Assembly: GCF_000427885.1 (NCBI RefSeq)
Contig: NZ_ATYW01000020.1
Coordinates: forward strand, 20,816 to 84,815
Source: Glycomyces tenuis DSM 44171
GTDB taxonomy: Bacteria; Actinomycetota; Actinomycetes; Mycobacteriales; Micromonosporaceae
Reading direction: 5' to 3'
Length of the DNA: 64,000 bases
The notes under the pieces are model-generated. The model searched no databases and had not been told where the DNA came from. It worked only from the letters and a program-made list of their open reading frames with translations. Shown here piece by piece: positions 35,380-43,789 of the stretch; the stretch's first letter is position 1, and each line of letters opens with the position of its first letter. The position numbers and the translations under genes are program-made.

Positions 35380-37329
35380 GTGGCAAAATGGCTCGTCTGC
35401 CGCGAACCCGTAGGAGCCTCGTTGCCACCCAGCGAACTGCACGCCACCTTCATCCCCGACCACGCCTCACCCGCGGACGGTCGGCTGCTGCTCTACGGCG
35501 GCGCGCACCCGGTGGCCGCCGTCGCCGAACTCGGCCTGCCCCCCGGCGACCACGTCACCGCCCAGCTCTACCTCGACGGCGAACTGCGCGAGGTCGACGG
35601 CGTGGCCCTCCCGGTCCGGCCCATCCTGGCCGCGCTCACCCGCATCGCCTCGCGCCCCGACATCACCGCCTCCGTCGCCGCCTGGGCGCGCATCGCGGCC
35701 GCCGTCGACGACGACAAGTTCGACGACCTCGACCGCGTCGCCGCCGAACTGCCCGCCGAAGGCCACGCCGCCCCCCACTCCGAGGGCCACGTGTGGACCG
35801 CCGCGGCCGCCGTCAGCGCCTTCGTCGAGTCCCACACCGAGCTGCTGCGCTCCGACTCCGGGCTCAACCTCCGGCTCATCACCGCCCAGCACGCCGACCC
35901 CGGCGACGTCCGCGTCAACGCCGACCTGCGCCGCTACCAGGCCCACGGCATCGCCTGGCTCGAGGCCGCCGCCGAAGGCGGCGCCGGCGTCATCCTCGCC
36001 GACGACATGGGCCTCGGCAAGACCCTCCAGTCCATCGGACTGCTCGTGCGCCGCGCCGGCCACGCCCCTCACCTGGTCGTGTGCCCCACCTCCCTGGTCG
36101 GCAACTGGCAGCGCGAGATCGCCCGCTTCGCCCCGCAGCTGAGCGTCCACCTCCACCACGGGCCGCAGCGCGCCAAGAGCGCCGCGCCGCTGCTCGACGC
36201 CGACGTCGTCGTCACCTCCTACTCGATCGCGCTGCGCGACATCAAGCTCCTGCGCTCCATCTCCTTCGACACCATCGTCATCGACGAGGCCCAGGCCATC
36301 AAGAACCACCGCTCCCGCACCGCCGGGGCCGTCCGCGATCTCACCGGCCGCGTCCGCGTCGCCCTCACCGGCACACCCGTGGAGAACCACCTCGCCGAGC
36401 TGTGGTCGATCTCCGAGTTCGTCAACCCCGGCCTCCTCGGCGGCCAGGCCGACTTCAAGCGCCGCTTCGCCGACCCCATCGAGATCGGCCGCGACCCCGC
36501 CAGCGCCGCGCTGCTGCGCGCCCGCATCGACCCGGTCGTCCTGCGCCGCCTGAAGGAGGAGGTCGCCGCCGACCTGCCGCCGAAGATCGAGTCCACCGTC
36601 GCCTGCACCATGACCGACGAGCAGGCCGGCCTCTACAAGGAGGCGATCCGGGAGGCCTTCGACGAGGGCCTGGGCGACGGCATCACCCGCCGCGGGCGGG
36701 TCCTGAAGCTCCTGACCCGCCTCAAGCAGGTCTGCAACCACCCCGCGCAGGCCGTCGGCAACGGCGACGGCGGCTCCCTCGCCGAACGCTCCGGCAAACT
36801 CGACCGCGTCACCGAGATGCTCACCGAAGTCGTCGACGAGGGCGCCAAGGCGCTCGTGTTCACCCAGTACCGGCAGATGGGCGAGCTGCTCTCCAGCCAC
36901 CTGGCCGCCGAGCTCGGCGTCGAGGCCCCGTTCCTGCACGGCGGCCTCGACCAGGGCGCCCGCGACAAGCTCGTCGACGAGTTCCAGACCGCCGAAGGCC
37001 CGGCGATCCTGCTCATCTCGCTGCGCGCCGGCGGCACCGGCCTCAACCTGACCGGCGCCTCCCACGTCGTCCACTACGACCGGTGGTGGAACCCGGCCGT
37101 CGAGGACCAGGCCACCGACCGGGCCCACCGCATCGGGCAGACGCAGACCGTGCACGTCCACAAGCTCGTCACCGCCGGCACCCTCGAGGAGCGCGTCGAC
37201 GAGCTGCTCGCCCGCAAACGGGCGATCGCCGAGGCCGTCGTCGGCTCGGGCGAGGACTGGCTCGGCGAACTCGACGACTCCCAGCTGCGCAAGCTCATCG
37301 AACTCGACGAGGACGGAGTCCACGCGTGA
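35380..37329 (+). CDS. SNF2-family helicase
   Basis: A 649-residue Swi2/Snf2-type DNA translocase. An N-terminal SNF2-associated region (to about residue 180) is followed by the two RecA-like lobes: LRRYQAHGIAWLE, Walker A ILADDMGLGKTLQS near 210, DEAQ box VIDEAQAIKN near 303, ALTGTPVENHLAELWSI, LKQVCNHP, FTQYRQMGELL, and motif VI WWNPAVEDQATDRAHRIGQ. It overlaps the SWIM-domain gene by four bases (GTGA), a pair common in actinobacteria. The GTG at 35380 is the only early start in frame with good coding character. Its role in DNA repair or chromatin-like remodelling is not established. Confidence 0.92.
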   Translation: MAKWLVCREPVGASLPPSELHATFIPDHASPADGRLLLYGGAHPVAAVAELGLPPGDHVTAQLYLDGELREVDGVALPVRPILAALTRIASRPDITASVAAWARIAAAVDDDKFDDLDRVAAELPAEGHAAPHSEGHVWTAAAAVSAFVESHTELLRSDSGLNLRLITAQHADPGDVRVNADLRRYQAHGIAWLEAAAEGGAGVILADDMGLGKTLQSIGLLVRRAGHAPHLVVCPTSLVGNWQREIARFAPQLSVHLHHGPQRAKSAAPLLDADVVVTSYSIALRDIKLLRSISFDTIVIDEAQAIKNHRSRTAGAVRDLTGRVRVALTGTPVENHLAELWSISEFVNPGLLGGQADFKRRFADPIEIGRDPASAALLRARIDPVVLRRLKEEVAADLPPKIESTVACTMTDEQAGLYKEAIREAFDEGLGDGITRRGRVLKLLTRLKQVCNHPAQAVGNGDGGSLAERSGKLDRVTEMLTEVVDEGAKALVFTQYRQMGELLSSHLAAELGVEAPFLHGGLDQGARDKLVDEFQTAEGPAILLISLRAGGTGLNLTGASHVVHYDRWWNPAVEDQATDRAHRIGQTQTVHVHKLVTAGTLEERVDELLARKRAIAEAVVGSGEDWLGELDDSQLRKLIELDEDGVHA

Positions 37330-37901
37330 GCGATCCGTACGGCAAGACCTGGTGGGGCCGCAAATGGTGGCGGGCCCTGGAGACCATCGGCCTGAACTAC
37401 CCCGACCAGCGCATCGTCAAGGGCCGCGCCCTCGCCGGGCACGGCGCCGTCGAGGGCCTGAGCATCGAGCCCGGCGTCGTCTCGGGCCGCGTGGCCGACA
37501 CCAACGGCACCTTCGAGGCCGCCGTCCGCATCCCCGTCTACGACGCCTCGACGTGGACCGAGGGCATGACGGCGCTGTCGCTGTCGCCCTCGTGCGTGGC
37601 GGCCCTGCTCGCCGGGCGGCTGCCCAAGCGCATCGACGACGTCCTGGCCGGCGCGGGCATGCGGCTGCTGCCCAAGAAGTACGTGGCCGAGCCGTACAAC
37701 CGGATCACCACCTCGTGCGACTGCGCCGACGACCGCGAGGTGTGCGCCCACATCATGGCCGTGTCGCTGGTGAGCGCCGCGAGGATGGACGACGACCCGT
37801 GGCTGGTGCTGCTGCTGCGCGGCGGCCCGACCAGGGACCTCGCCGGGAGGCTGCGGGCCGCCCGCGTCGCCAGCATGGACGCCGCCCAGCCCGTCGCCTA
37901 G
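37326..37901 (+). CDS. SWIM zinc-finger protein
   Basis: A 191-residue protein with a SWIM motif: Cys131-x-Cys133-x6-Cys140-x-His142 (CDCADDREVCAH). The N-terminus is Trp-rich (KTWWGRKWWRALE), as in the actinobacterial SWIM proteins found beside SNF2 helicases. Such domains bind DNA or protein, so it is probably a helicase partner. GTG start inside the helicase stop. Its stop overlaps the convergent HAD gene by four bases. Confidence 0.88.
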   Translation: MSDPYGKTWWGRKWWRALETIGLNYPDQRIVKGRALAGHGAVEGLSIEPGVVSGRVADTNGTFEAAVRIPVYDASTWTEGMTALSLSPSCVAALLAGRLPKRIDDVLAGAGMRLLPKKYVAEPYNRITTSCDCADDREVCAHIMAVSLVSAARMDDDPWLVLLLRGGPTRDLAGRLRAARVASMDAAQPVA

Positions 37902-38554
37902 CCGTTCGGCAACGCCACATCGAGGCCGGAGTCGGCGGCAGCCACCCGGACGCGCCGCAGGTCCTTCACCCGCGGCAGGCCCTCGGCCGCCGGTCCGTCG
38001 TAGCCGCCGACCACCACCGTCGCCGCGCCGCTGGCCCGGCCCGCCAGGAGCCCGGCCTCGGCGTCCTCGAAGACCACCGCGTCGCCCGGGGCGGCGCCGA
38101 GCGCCTCGGCGGCCATCCGGTAGCCCTCCGGGTCCGGCTTGCCGTTCGTGATGTCGTCGGCCGAGACCAGCACCTTCGGCTGCGGCAGTCCGGCCGTGGT
38201 CAGGCGCCGCCGCGCCAGTTCCGCGGTCGCCGAGGTCACCACCGCCCACCGGTCGGGGTCCAGCGACTCCAGCAGCGCCGCGGCCCCGGCGATCTCGACG
38301 ATGCCCTCGGTCCGGTCGATCTCCTCGGCCTCGATCCGCGCCGTCTCGGCGGCCACGTCCATGCCCGGCGGCGCGAACTCGGCGATGACCTCGACGGTGG
38401 GGCGTCCGTGCGCCACCGCCAGGATCGCCTCGGCGTCCAGGCCGGTCCGGGCGGCGAACCGCCGCCAGGCGCCCTCGACCGCCACGCTGGAATCGACCAG
38501 CGTCCCGTCCATGTCGAACAGCAGCACCTCTGCGGGCAACACCACAGCATCCAT
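37898..38554 (-). CDS. HAD-superfamily phosphatase (beta-phosphoglucomutase-like)
   Basis: A 218-residue HAD hydrolase with motif I LFDMDGTLVDSS, motif II VVTSATAELARRR, motif III Lys in ITNGKPDPEGY and motif IV VVFEDAEAGLLAG. The helical cap lies between motifs I and II. Likely substrates are sugar phosphates, as in the GPP/DOG-phosphatase group. GGGAG is about seven bases before the ATG at 38554. Divergent from the GNAT gene with 105 bases between. Confidence 0.9.
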   Translation of the reverse strand: MDAVVLPAEVLLFDMDGTLVDSSVAVEGAWRRFAARTGLDAEAILAVAHGRPTVEVIAEFAPPGMDVAAETARIEAEEIDRTEGIVEIAGAAALLESLDPDRWAVVTSATAELARRRLTTAGLPQPKVLVSADDITNGKPDPEGYRMAAEALGAAPGDAVVFEDAEAGLLAGRASGAATVVVGGYDGPAAEGLPRVKDLRRVRVAAADSGLDVALPNG

Positions 38555-38623
38555 GAGCGACTCCCAATCTTCCGGTCCGCCACGGTACCAAGCCGAAATG
38601 AACGGCGCCTGACGCAATTCCGC

Positions 38624-38652
38624 TTGTAGCCGACGCGCACTTCCCCTAGGTT
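38624..38652 (+). promoter_or_regulatory. leaderless promoter of the GNAT gene
   Basis: -35 TTGTAG (38624-38629), 17-base spacer, -10 TAGGTT (38647-38652), then seven bases to the ATG at 38660. There is no room for a Shine-Dalgarno. Confidence 0.6.
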
Positions 38653-38659
38653 CGGAACC

Positions 38660-39583
38660 ATGCCCGGACTCATCGCACCGACCGAACGCCTCGCCGCCTC
38701 CTTCGCCGAGGCCGTCGACGAATTCATCGCCGAAGGCCGCGGCACCCCCGACGACCGCACCCTCCTCGGCCAGATGATCCGCGAATACGTCCTCCCCGCC
38801 GGACGGACGGACTGGGTGCCCGCCTACCTCGCCGACGAGCGCCGCTGGGAGACCCGCCCGCCCGCGAACTTCGTCCCCATGACCATGCTGTGGTGGGCCG
38901 ACGGCGACACCTACCTCGGCCGCATCTCGATCCGGCACCGCCTCAACGACCATCTGCGCGACGTCGGCGGCCACATCGGCTACGACATCCGCCCCAGCGC
39001 CCGCCGCCGGGGCCACGCCACCGCCATGCTCGCCGCCGCCCTGCCGCGCGCCGCCGCGCTCGGCATCGACAAGGCCCTCATCACCTGCGACTTCGACAAC
39101 GTCGCCTCCCGCAAGGTCATCGAGCACAACGGCGGCGTCTTCGAAGACCAGCGGGGCAGGAAACTCCGATTCTGGACCCCCACCACGCCGGTCACCGCCG
39201 CGGAAGAGGAGGCACTCCCGAATGCTCAAGCGAGTCGATTACGACCTGACCCAGCACGCCGGCTACGCCAAGGGCCGCGCCCTGCTGCCGCTCAGCCGCG
39301 CCAACTGGCTCCGCGCCTTCCGCGAACACGCCGGAACCGGCCCGGTCCGGACCGTCCTCGACGTCGGATCGGGCACCGGGCGCTTCACGCCGGTGCTGGC
39401 CGACGGCTTCGCCGCCGATGTGACCGGCGTCGAGCCCTCCGAGCGGATGAGGGAGATCGCCCAGGCCGAGGCCGCCCACCCGGACGTCACGTACCTGCCC
39501 GGCTCGGCCGCCGAGCTCCCGGTGCCCGACGCCTCGGCCGACCTGGCGCTCATGTTCCTCGTGTGGCACCACGTGCCCGATAA
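38660..39583 (+). CDS. GNAT acetyltransferase, reading frame runs into next gene
   Basis: Residues 1-185 form a GNAT N-acetyltransferase: WADGDTYLGRISIRHRLND, IGYDIRPSARRRGHATAML (acetyl-CoA loop) and ITCDFDNVASRKVIEHNGG. The domain is complete by about 39200, where the family normally ends. The frame nevertheless stays open to 39583 and covers the first 362 bases of the methyltransferase gene out of frame. That part is Arg/Pro-rich, as expected for a wrong frame. Another frame has a stop at 39247-39249, so one missing or extra base near the end would restore a normal short overlap. The promoter is leaderless. Confidence 0.75.
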   Translation: MPGLIAPTERLAASFAEAVDEFIAEGRGTPDDRTLLGQMIREYVLPAGRTDWVPAYLADERRWETRPPANFVPMTMLWWADGDTYLGRISIRHRLNDHLRDVGGHIGYDIRPSARRRGHATAMLAAALPRAAALGIDKALITCDFDNVASRKVIEHNGGVFEDQRGRKLRFWTPTTPVTAAEEEALPNAQASRLRPDPARRLRQGPRPAAAQPRQLAPRLPRTRRNRPGPDRPRRRIGHRALHAGAGRRLRRRCDRRRALRADEGDRPGRGRPPGRHVPARLGRRAPGARRLGRPGAHVPRVAPRAR

Positions 39584-39986
39584 AGCGGCCGCCGCGGCCG
39601 AACTCGCGCGCGCCCTCCGGCCCGGCGCCCGCCTGCTCATCGCCACCACACTGTCGGACCGGCTCAAAGACCTGCTGATCTACCGGTACTTCCCGCGCAC
39701 CAAGGAGATCGACACCGCCCTGTTTCCCAGCCGCGCCGAGACCGCCGAGCTCTTCGCCGAGGTCGGCTTCGACGAGGCCGCGCTGGTCGAGGTGCACCAC
39801 CGCTCCTCCGACACGCTCGCCGAGTACGCCGAACGCCAGCGCATGCGGGCCTTGTCGGTCTACGAGCACCTCACCGACGAGGAGTACGAGGAGGGCATGG
39901 CCGCCCTGGAGGCCGACGCGGCGGCCGAGACCGAGCCGACGCCGGTCGAAGCCGAATGCGACCTGCTGGTCCTCGCCAGGCGGTGA
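39222..39986 (+). CDS. class I SAM-dependent methyltransferase
   Basis: A 254-residue methyltransferase with the SAM-binding glycine motif VLDVGSGTGRFTPVLAD, Glu of motif II in TGVEPSERM, LPVPDASADLALMFLVWHHV and a LARALRPGARLLIATT block. It resembles UbiE/COQ5-type enzymes (Methyltransf_11). The substrate is unknown. Its start lies inside the GNAT frame, so the two are probably co-transcribed. Confidence 0.88.
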   Translation: MLKRVDYDLTQHAGYAKGRALLPLSRANWLRAFREHAGTGPVRTVLDVGSGTGRFTPVLADGFAADVTGVEPSERMREIAQAEAAHPDVTYLPGSAAELPVPDASADLALMFLVWHHVPDKAAAAAELARALRPGARLLIATTLSDRLKDLLIYRYFPRTKEIDTALFPSRAETAELFAEVGFDEAALVEVHHRSSDTLAEYAERQRMRALSVYEHLTDEEYEEGMAALEADAAAETEPTPVEAECDLLVLARR

Positions 39987-39989
39987 ACC

Positions 39990-40667
39990 TCAGCCGTGGT
40001 TGTCGGGGCTGACCAGCCCCGTGTTGTAGGCGAAGATGACCGCCTGGACCCGGTCGCGCGCGCCGACCTTCGCGAGGATGCGGCCCACGTGCGTCTTCAC
40101 CGTCGACTCGGCCAGGTGGAAGCGTTCGGCGATCTCCGTGTTGTTCCAGCCCCGGCCGATCGCGGTGAGCACCTCGCGCTCGCGTTCGGTCAGCATCTCG
40201 AGCCGCTCCGCGGACTGCCCGTTCTCGGTCTCGCCTTCGACGGGGAACTGGTCGGCGAAGCGGTCGAGCAGCCTGCGGGTCAGCTTCGGCGCCACCACCG
40301 CGTCCCCCGCGGCCACCACCCGGATGCCCGAGAGCAGGTCCTCTGGCTGCGCGTCCTTGACCAGGAAGCCGCTCGCCCCGGCCCGCAGCGCCGCATAGGC
40401 GTACTCGTCGAGGTCGAAGGTGGTCAGCACCAGCACCCGGCTGCGTCCGCCCGAGGCGATGATCCTCCTGGTCGCCTCGATCCCGTCCATCCCGGGCATG
40501 CGCACGTCCATGAGCACCACGTCGGGCGCGAGATCGGCGGCCCTGCGGACCGCGTCAGCGCCGTTGTCGGCCTCGCCGAGGACCGTCAGATCCGGCTGGC
40601 TCTCCACCAGCATGCGAAAGCCCATCCGCTGGAGGGCGTGGTCGTCGACGATGAGCAGTGTCGTCAC
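39990..40667 (-). CDS. LuxR/NarL-type response regulator
   Basis: A 225-residue response regulator. The receiver domain has LLIVDDHAL, phospho-acceptor Asp54 (VVLMDVRMPGMDG) and Lys in FLVKDAQPEDLL. The C-terminal LuxR HTH reads LTEREREVLTAIGRGWNNTEIAERF with STVKTHVGRILAK. GTG start. It is the last gene of an operon with an ABC exporter and the cognate histidine kinase, so it probably controls that exporter. Confidence 0.95.
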   Translation of the reverse strand: MTTLLIVDDHALQRMGFRMLVESQPDLTVLGEADNGADAVRRAADLAPDVVLMDVRMPGMDGIEATRRIIASGGRSRVLVLTTFDLDEYAYAALRAGASGFLVKDAQPEDLLSGIRVVAAGDAVVAPKLTRRLLDRFADQFPVEGETENGQSAERLEMLTEREREVLTAIGRGWNNTEIAERFHLAESTVKTHVGRILAKVGARDRVQAVIFAYNTGLVSPDNHG

Positions 40668-41877
40668 CCGCCGACCTTAACCCGGCGGCGTCTCCGGGCA
40701 GCCACAGGGCCACTCGCCAACCCCCCGTCGGCTGCGGCCCGGCTTCCATCGTGCCGCCGAAGGCCGCGGCCCGCTCGCGCAGCCCCAGCAGGCCCCGCGG
40801 CACCCCCGCCTCCTCCACGATCGGCCCGGTGTTGGCGATCGCGACGCCGAGCCCGTCGTCGCGGTAGTCGAGCGTCACCTGCGCCCGCCGCGGCCCGGTG
40901 GTGTGCTTGAGCACGTTGGTCAGCGCCTCCTGGACGGTCCGGTAGACCGCCAACTGCTGGTTCTCCGACAGCTCGACGGGCCTGCCGGTGATCTTGAACG
41001 TCACCGGCAGGCCGGCGTCGCGCACCCGCTCCACCAGCGGCCCCAGATCCGCCATGCCCGGCTGCGGCGCCAGCTCGGCCCCGTCCTCGCCGTCCTCGGC
41101 CTGGAGGACCGACAGCACCCGGCGCAGCTCGCTGAGCGCCTGCCGGCTCGTCGCCCCGATCGCCGTCAGCGCCTCCTTCGCCCGCTCCGGCGCGGCCGCG
41201 GCCGCGTACGCGCCGCCGTCGGCCAGGGCGTTGATCACCGCCAGGTTGTGGCCGATGATGTCGTGCATCTCCCGCGCGATCCGCGCCCGCTCCTCCTGGA
41301 CCGCCTCCCGAGCCGTGCTGTGTCGCACCGAGTCCTGGTAGTTCCGGCGGGTCCGCACCAGCATCGCCACCGTGAGGATGAAACCGAAGACGAACGCCGT
41401 CTCGACGATGTACGACAGGAAGTCCCACACCGAGTGGGTCCTGGAGTTCGCCGCGAAGTCCGCGACCGCCGTCGAGACCGCCATCAGCGCGGCCCACCAC
41501 ACCAGCACCAGTCGCCGCCGCAGCACCACGTTGTACAGCGCCAGCGTGAACGCGATCCCGGCCGTGGAATCGAGGAGCGAGGCGCCGAAACCGGTGAGGT
41601 TGAAGGCGATCCCCGCCGTCGTCGGCACCAACTGGCTCAGCAGCACCGCGAACGGGTACCGCCGCCGCCAGATCAGCGGCACCACGAACGCCGCGACGAG
41701 GATCAGCTGCAGCCCCGGGTACCGCTGCGGCTCGGCGCTCAGGATCGCCCCCGCCAGTACGAACAGGAGGTACACGGGAATCGGCATCAGATTCCACAGC
41801 AGCGGATGCCGGGAGTCGAACTCCGACATCCGCTGCCACAGCCCCGGTTTCCTCGGGACGGTCACGGTTTGCGCCAC
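40555..41877 (-). CDS. sensor histidine kinase (HisKA_3 type)
   Basis: A 440-residue membrane kinase. About five membrane helices (residues 30-175) precede the dimerisation/phosphoacceptor domain with His205 in RIAREMHDIIGHNLAVI. The HATPase domain follows (VQEALTNVLKHT, then RGLLGLRERAAAFGGTM). The recognisable domain ends near residue 400 (GGWRVALWLPG). The frame then continues 113 bases into the response-regulator gene with an Arg-rich tail. A neighbouring frame would stop exactly at the regulator start (GTGA at 40667), so a single-base difference is suspected. GTG start. Confidence 0.88.
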   Translation of the reverse strand: MAQTVTVPRKPGLWQRMSEFDSRHPLLWNLMPIPVYLLFVLAGAILSAEPQRYPGLQLILVAAFVVPLIWRRRYPFAVLLSQLVPTTAGIAFNLTGFGASLLDSTAGIAFTLALYNVVLRRRLVLVWWAALMAVSTAVADFAANSRTHSVWDFLSYIVETAFVFGFILTVAMLVRTRRNYQDSVRHSTAREAVQEERARIAREMHDIIGHNLAVINALADGGAYAAAAAPERAKEALTAIGATSRQALSELRRVLSVLQAEDGEDGAELAPQPGMADLGPLVERVRDAGLPVTFKITGRPVELSENQQLAVYRTVQEALTNVLKHTTGPRRAQVTLDYRDDGLGVAIANTGPIVEEAGVPRGLLGLRERAAAFGGTMEAGPQPTGGWRVALWLPGDAAGLRSAGDDTAHRRRPRPPADGLSHAGGEPAGSDGPRRGRQRR

Positions 41878-41887
41878 GAGGGCATTC

Positions 41888-42727
41888 TCACACGTCCCGG
41901 CGCTTGAGGAGCACGGCCGCGAGACCGAAGGAGACGACCATCCACACGCCCATCCAGGCCCACGACTGACCGAGCGAGAGCTGGGCGCCCGCCGTGTCGG
42001 GCATCGTCAGCGTGTTGGGCACGTTGCCCGGCGTGTACGGGGCGATGTCGCGCACCCACTGCCACGGCAGCTGCACCATGAGCATCGGCAGCACCATGAT
42101 CGCGCCGATGTAGAAGCTGATGGAGCCGGCCGAGTTGCGCAGGATCGCGCCGAGCGCGAGCCCGAGCAGGCCCAGGTAGACGGTCGTGACCACATAGCCG
42201 GACAGCACCCTGAACACGCCGGTGTCGCCCAGGCCGACGCCGCCGGCCGGGGTGTCGGCCATGATCAGCTGCGTCACGAAGAAGGTGGCGAGCAGCAGCG
42301 CGGCGTAGACCGCGAGGACGATCGTGCCGAACACGGCCGTCTTGGCCCACAGCACGCCCGTCCGCTTCGGCGCGGCGGACATGGTGGAGCGGATCGAGCC
42401 GGTCGTGTACTCGCCGCTGATGAACAGGACCCCCAGTACGGCGATGAACACCGCGCTCATGCCGAAGCCGAACATGACGTCCAGGGCGCTCAACCCCATC
42501 TGGGCCTCCGCGGCCTCGCCCCCGGTGTCCGCGTCGGCGGCGTAGTCGAAGGCGAGGGCGATGCCGATCCCGGCCCCGAACGCGGCGGCGCAGACCATGA
42601 CGATCCAGCTGGAGCGCAGGGACCAGAACTTGGTCCACTCCGAGCGGAGCAGGCCGAGCCCGCTCAGTCGGAACTGCTTGGGCGGCGAGTAGGTCGCCGG
42701 GGTCTCTGCGAGCATCGTGGTGGTCAT
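41888..42727 (-). CDS. ABC-2 type exporter permease
   Basis: A 279-residue membrane protein with six predicted helices, including SSWIVMVCAAAFGAGIGIAL near residue 40 and VWMVVSFGLAAVLL at the end. SGEYTTGSIRSTMSAAPKR is the typical loop of ABC-2 permeases in bacitracin/lantibiotic-type exporters. Its start overlaps the ATPase stop (TAATG), and the kinase gene starts 10 bases after its end. It forms the membrane part of the exporter. Confidence 0.92.
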   Translation of the reverse strand: MTTTMLAETPATYSPPKQFRLSGLGLLRSEWTKFWSLRSSWIVMVCAAAFGAGIGIALAFDYAADADTGGEAAEAQMGLSALDVMFGFGMSAVFIAVLGVLFISGEYTTGSIRSTMSAAPKRTGVLWAKTAVFGTIVLAVYAALLLATFFVTQLIMADTPAGGVGLGDTGVFRVLSGYVVTTVYLGLLGLALGAILRNSAGSISFYIGAIMVLPMLMVQLPWQWVRDIAPYTPGNVPNTLTMPDTAGAQLSLGQSWAWMGVWMVVSFGLAAVLLKRRDV

Positions 42728-43650
42728 TACGCCGCCACCCCTTCCTTCCTGGTCTGCTGGTACTCGACGACGTCGGCGGTGAGCTCCATGAACACGTCCT
42801 CGAGCGAGGCGCGCTGGATGCTCAGCTCGTGCAGCACGAGCCCGTGCGCCGCCGCGGTGGTGCCCACGACCGCGGCCTCGGTGCCCTGGATCTCCAGGAC
42901 CCCCGTCTTCGGGCTGGAGATGGCGATGCCCGGCCCCTGGAGGCGCTCGGCGAGCGCCGCCGCGTCCGGGGAGACGACCTTGACCTTCTCGCCGGAGCGC
43001 CCGTTGACGAAGTCGTCGACGGTGGTGTCGGCCAAGAGCTTGCCCTGGCCGATGACGACGAGGTGGTCGGCGGTCTGGGACAGCTCGCTCATCAGGTGCG
43101 AGGACAGGAACACCGTCCGGCCCTCGGCCGCCAGGCTCTTGAGCAGTTGGCGGATCCAGCGGACGCCGTCGGGGTCGAGGCCGTTGACCGGCTCGTCGAG
43201 GATGAGCACGGCCGGGTCGCCGAGCAGGGCGACGGCGATGCCGAGGCGCTGGCCCATGCCGAGGCTGAAGCCTCCGACGCGCTTGCCGGCGACGTCGGAC
43301 AGGCCGACCGTGTCGATGACCTCCCGGACGCGCCGCTTCGGGATCGAGTGCGTGTGGGCCAGCGCGAGCAGGTGCTTGTAGGCGCTGCGCCCGGCGTGCA
43401 CGGACTTGGCCTCCAGCAGCGCGCCGACCTCGGTCATCGGCGAGCGGAACTGGTTGTAGCGCCTGCCGTTGACCCGGACGGTGCCCGCCGTGGGGGCGTC
43501 GAGCCCGACGATGGCGCGCATCGTGGTGGACTTGCCCGCACCGTTGGGGCCGAGGAAGCCGGTCACGACGCCGGGTTTCACGGTGAAGCTGAGATCGTCC
43601 ACGGCGGTCTTCTTGCCGTAGCGCTTGGTGAGGTGCTCGATTTCGATCAT
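42727..43650 (-). CDS. ABC exporter ATP-binding protein
   Basis: A 307-residue ATPase of the CcmA/BcrA type: Walker A FLGPNGAGKSTTMRAI near residue 37, signature GGFSLGMGQRLGIAVALLG, Walker B AVLILDEPVNGLDPDG and H-loop FLSSHLMSEL. A C-terminal extension after residue 220 is typical of drug and lantibiotic exporters. It heads a four-gene operon (ATPase, permease, kinase, regulator). The ATG at 43650 has only a G-run upstream. Confidence 0.93.
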   Translation of the reverse strand: MIEIEHLTKRYGKKTAVDDLSFTVKPGVVTGFLGPNGAGKSTTMRAIVGLDAPTAGTVRVNGRRYNQFRSPMTEVGALLEAKSVHAGRSAYKHLLALAHTHSIPKRRVREVIDTVGLSDVAGKRVGGFSLGMGQRLGIAVALLGDPAVLILDEPVNGLDPDGVRWIRQLLKSLAAEGRTVFLSSHLMSELSQTADHLVVIGQGKLLADTTVDDFVNGRSGEKVKVVSPDAAALAERLQGPGIAISSPKTGVLEIQGTEAAVVGTTAAAHGLVLHELSIQRASLEDVFMELTADVVEYQQTRKEGVAA

Positions 43651-43789
43651 GCCCCCGACGCTACGGCCGCAAGGGACCCGGCCCATCGGGCTCGGGCCTG
43701 AACTTGCCCCGCCGCCTTGGTACCCCGGTACTACGACCGCCGTCCTCGGCATTACGGCCGATCGCAGGCCGTGTGAAGCGCTCCGGTCC

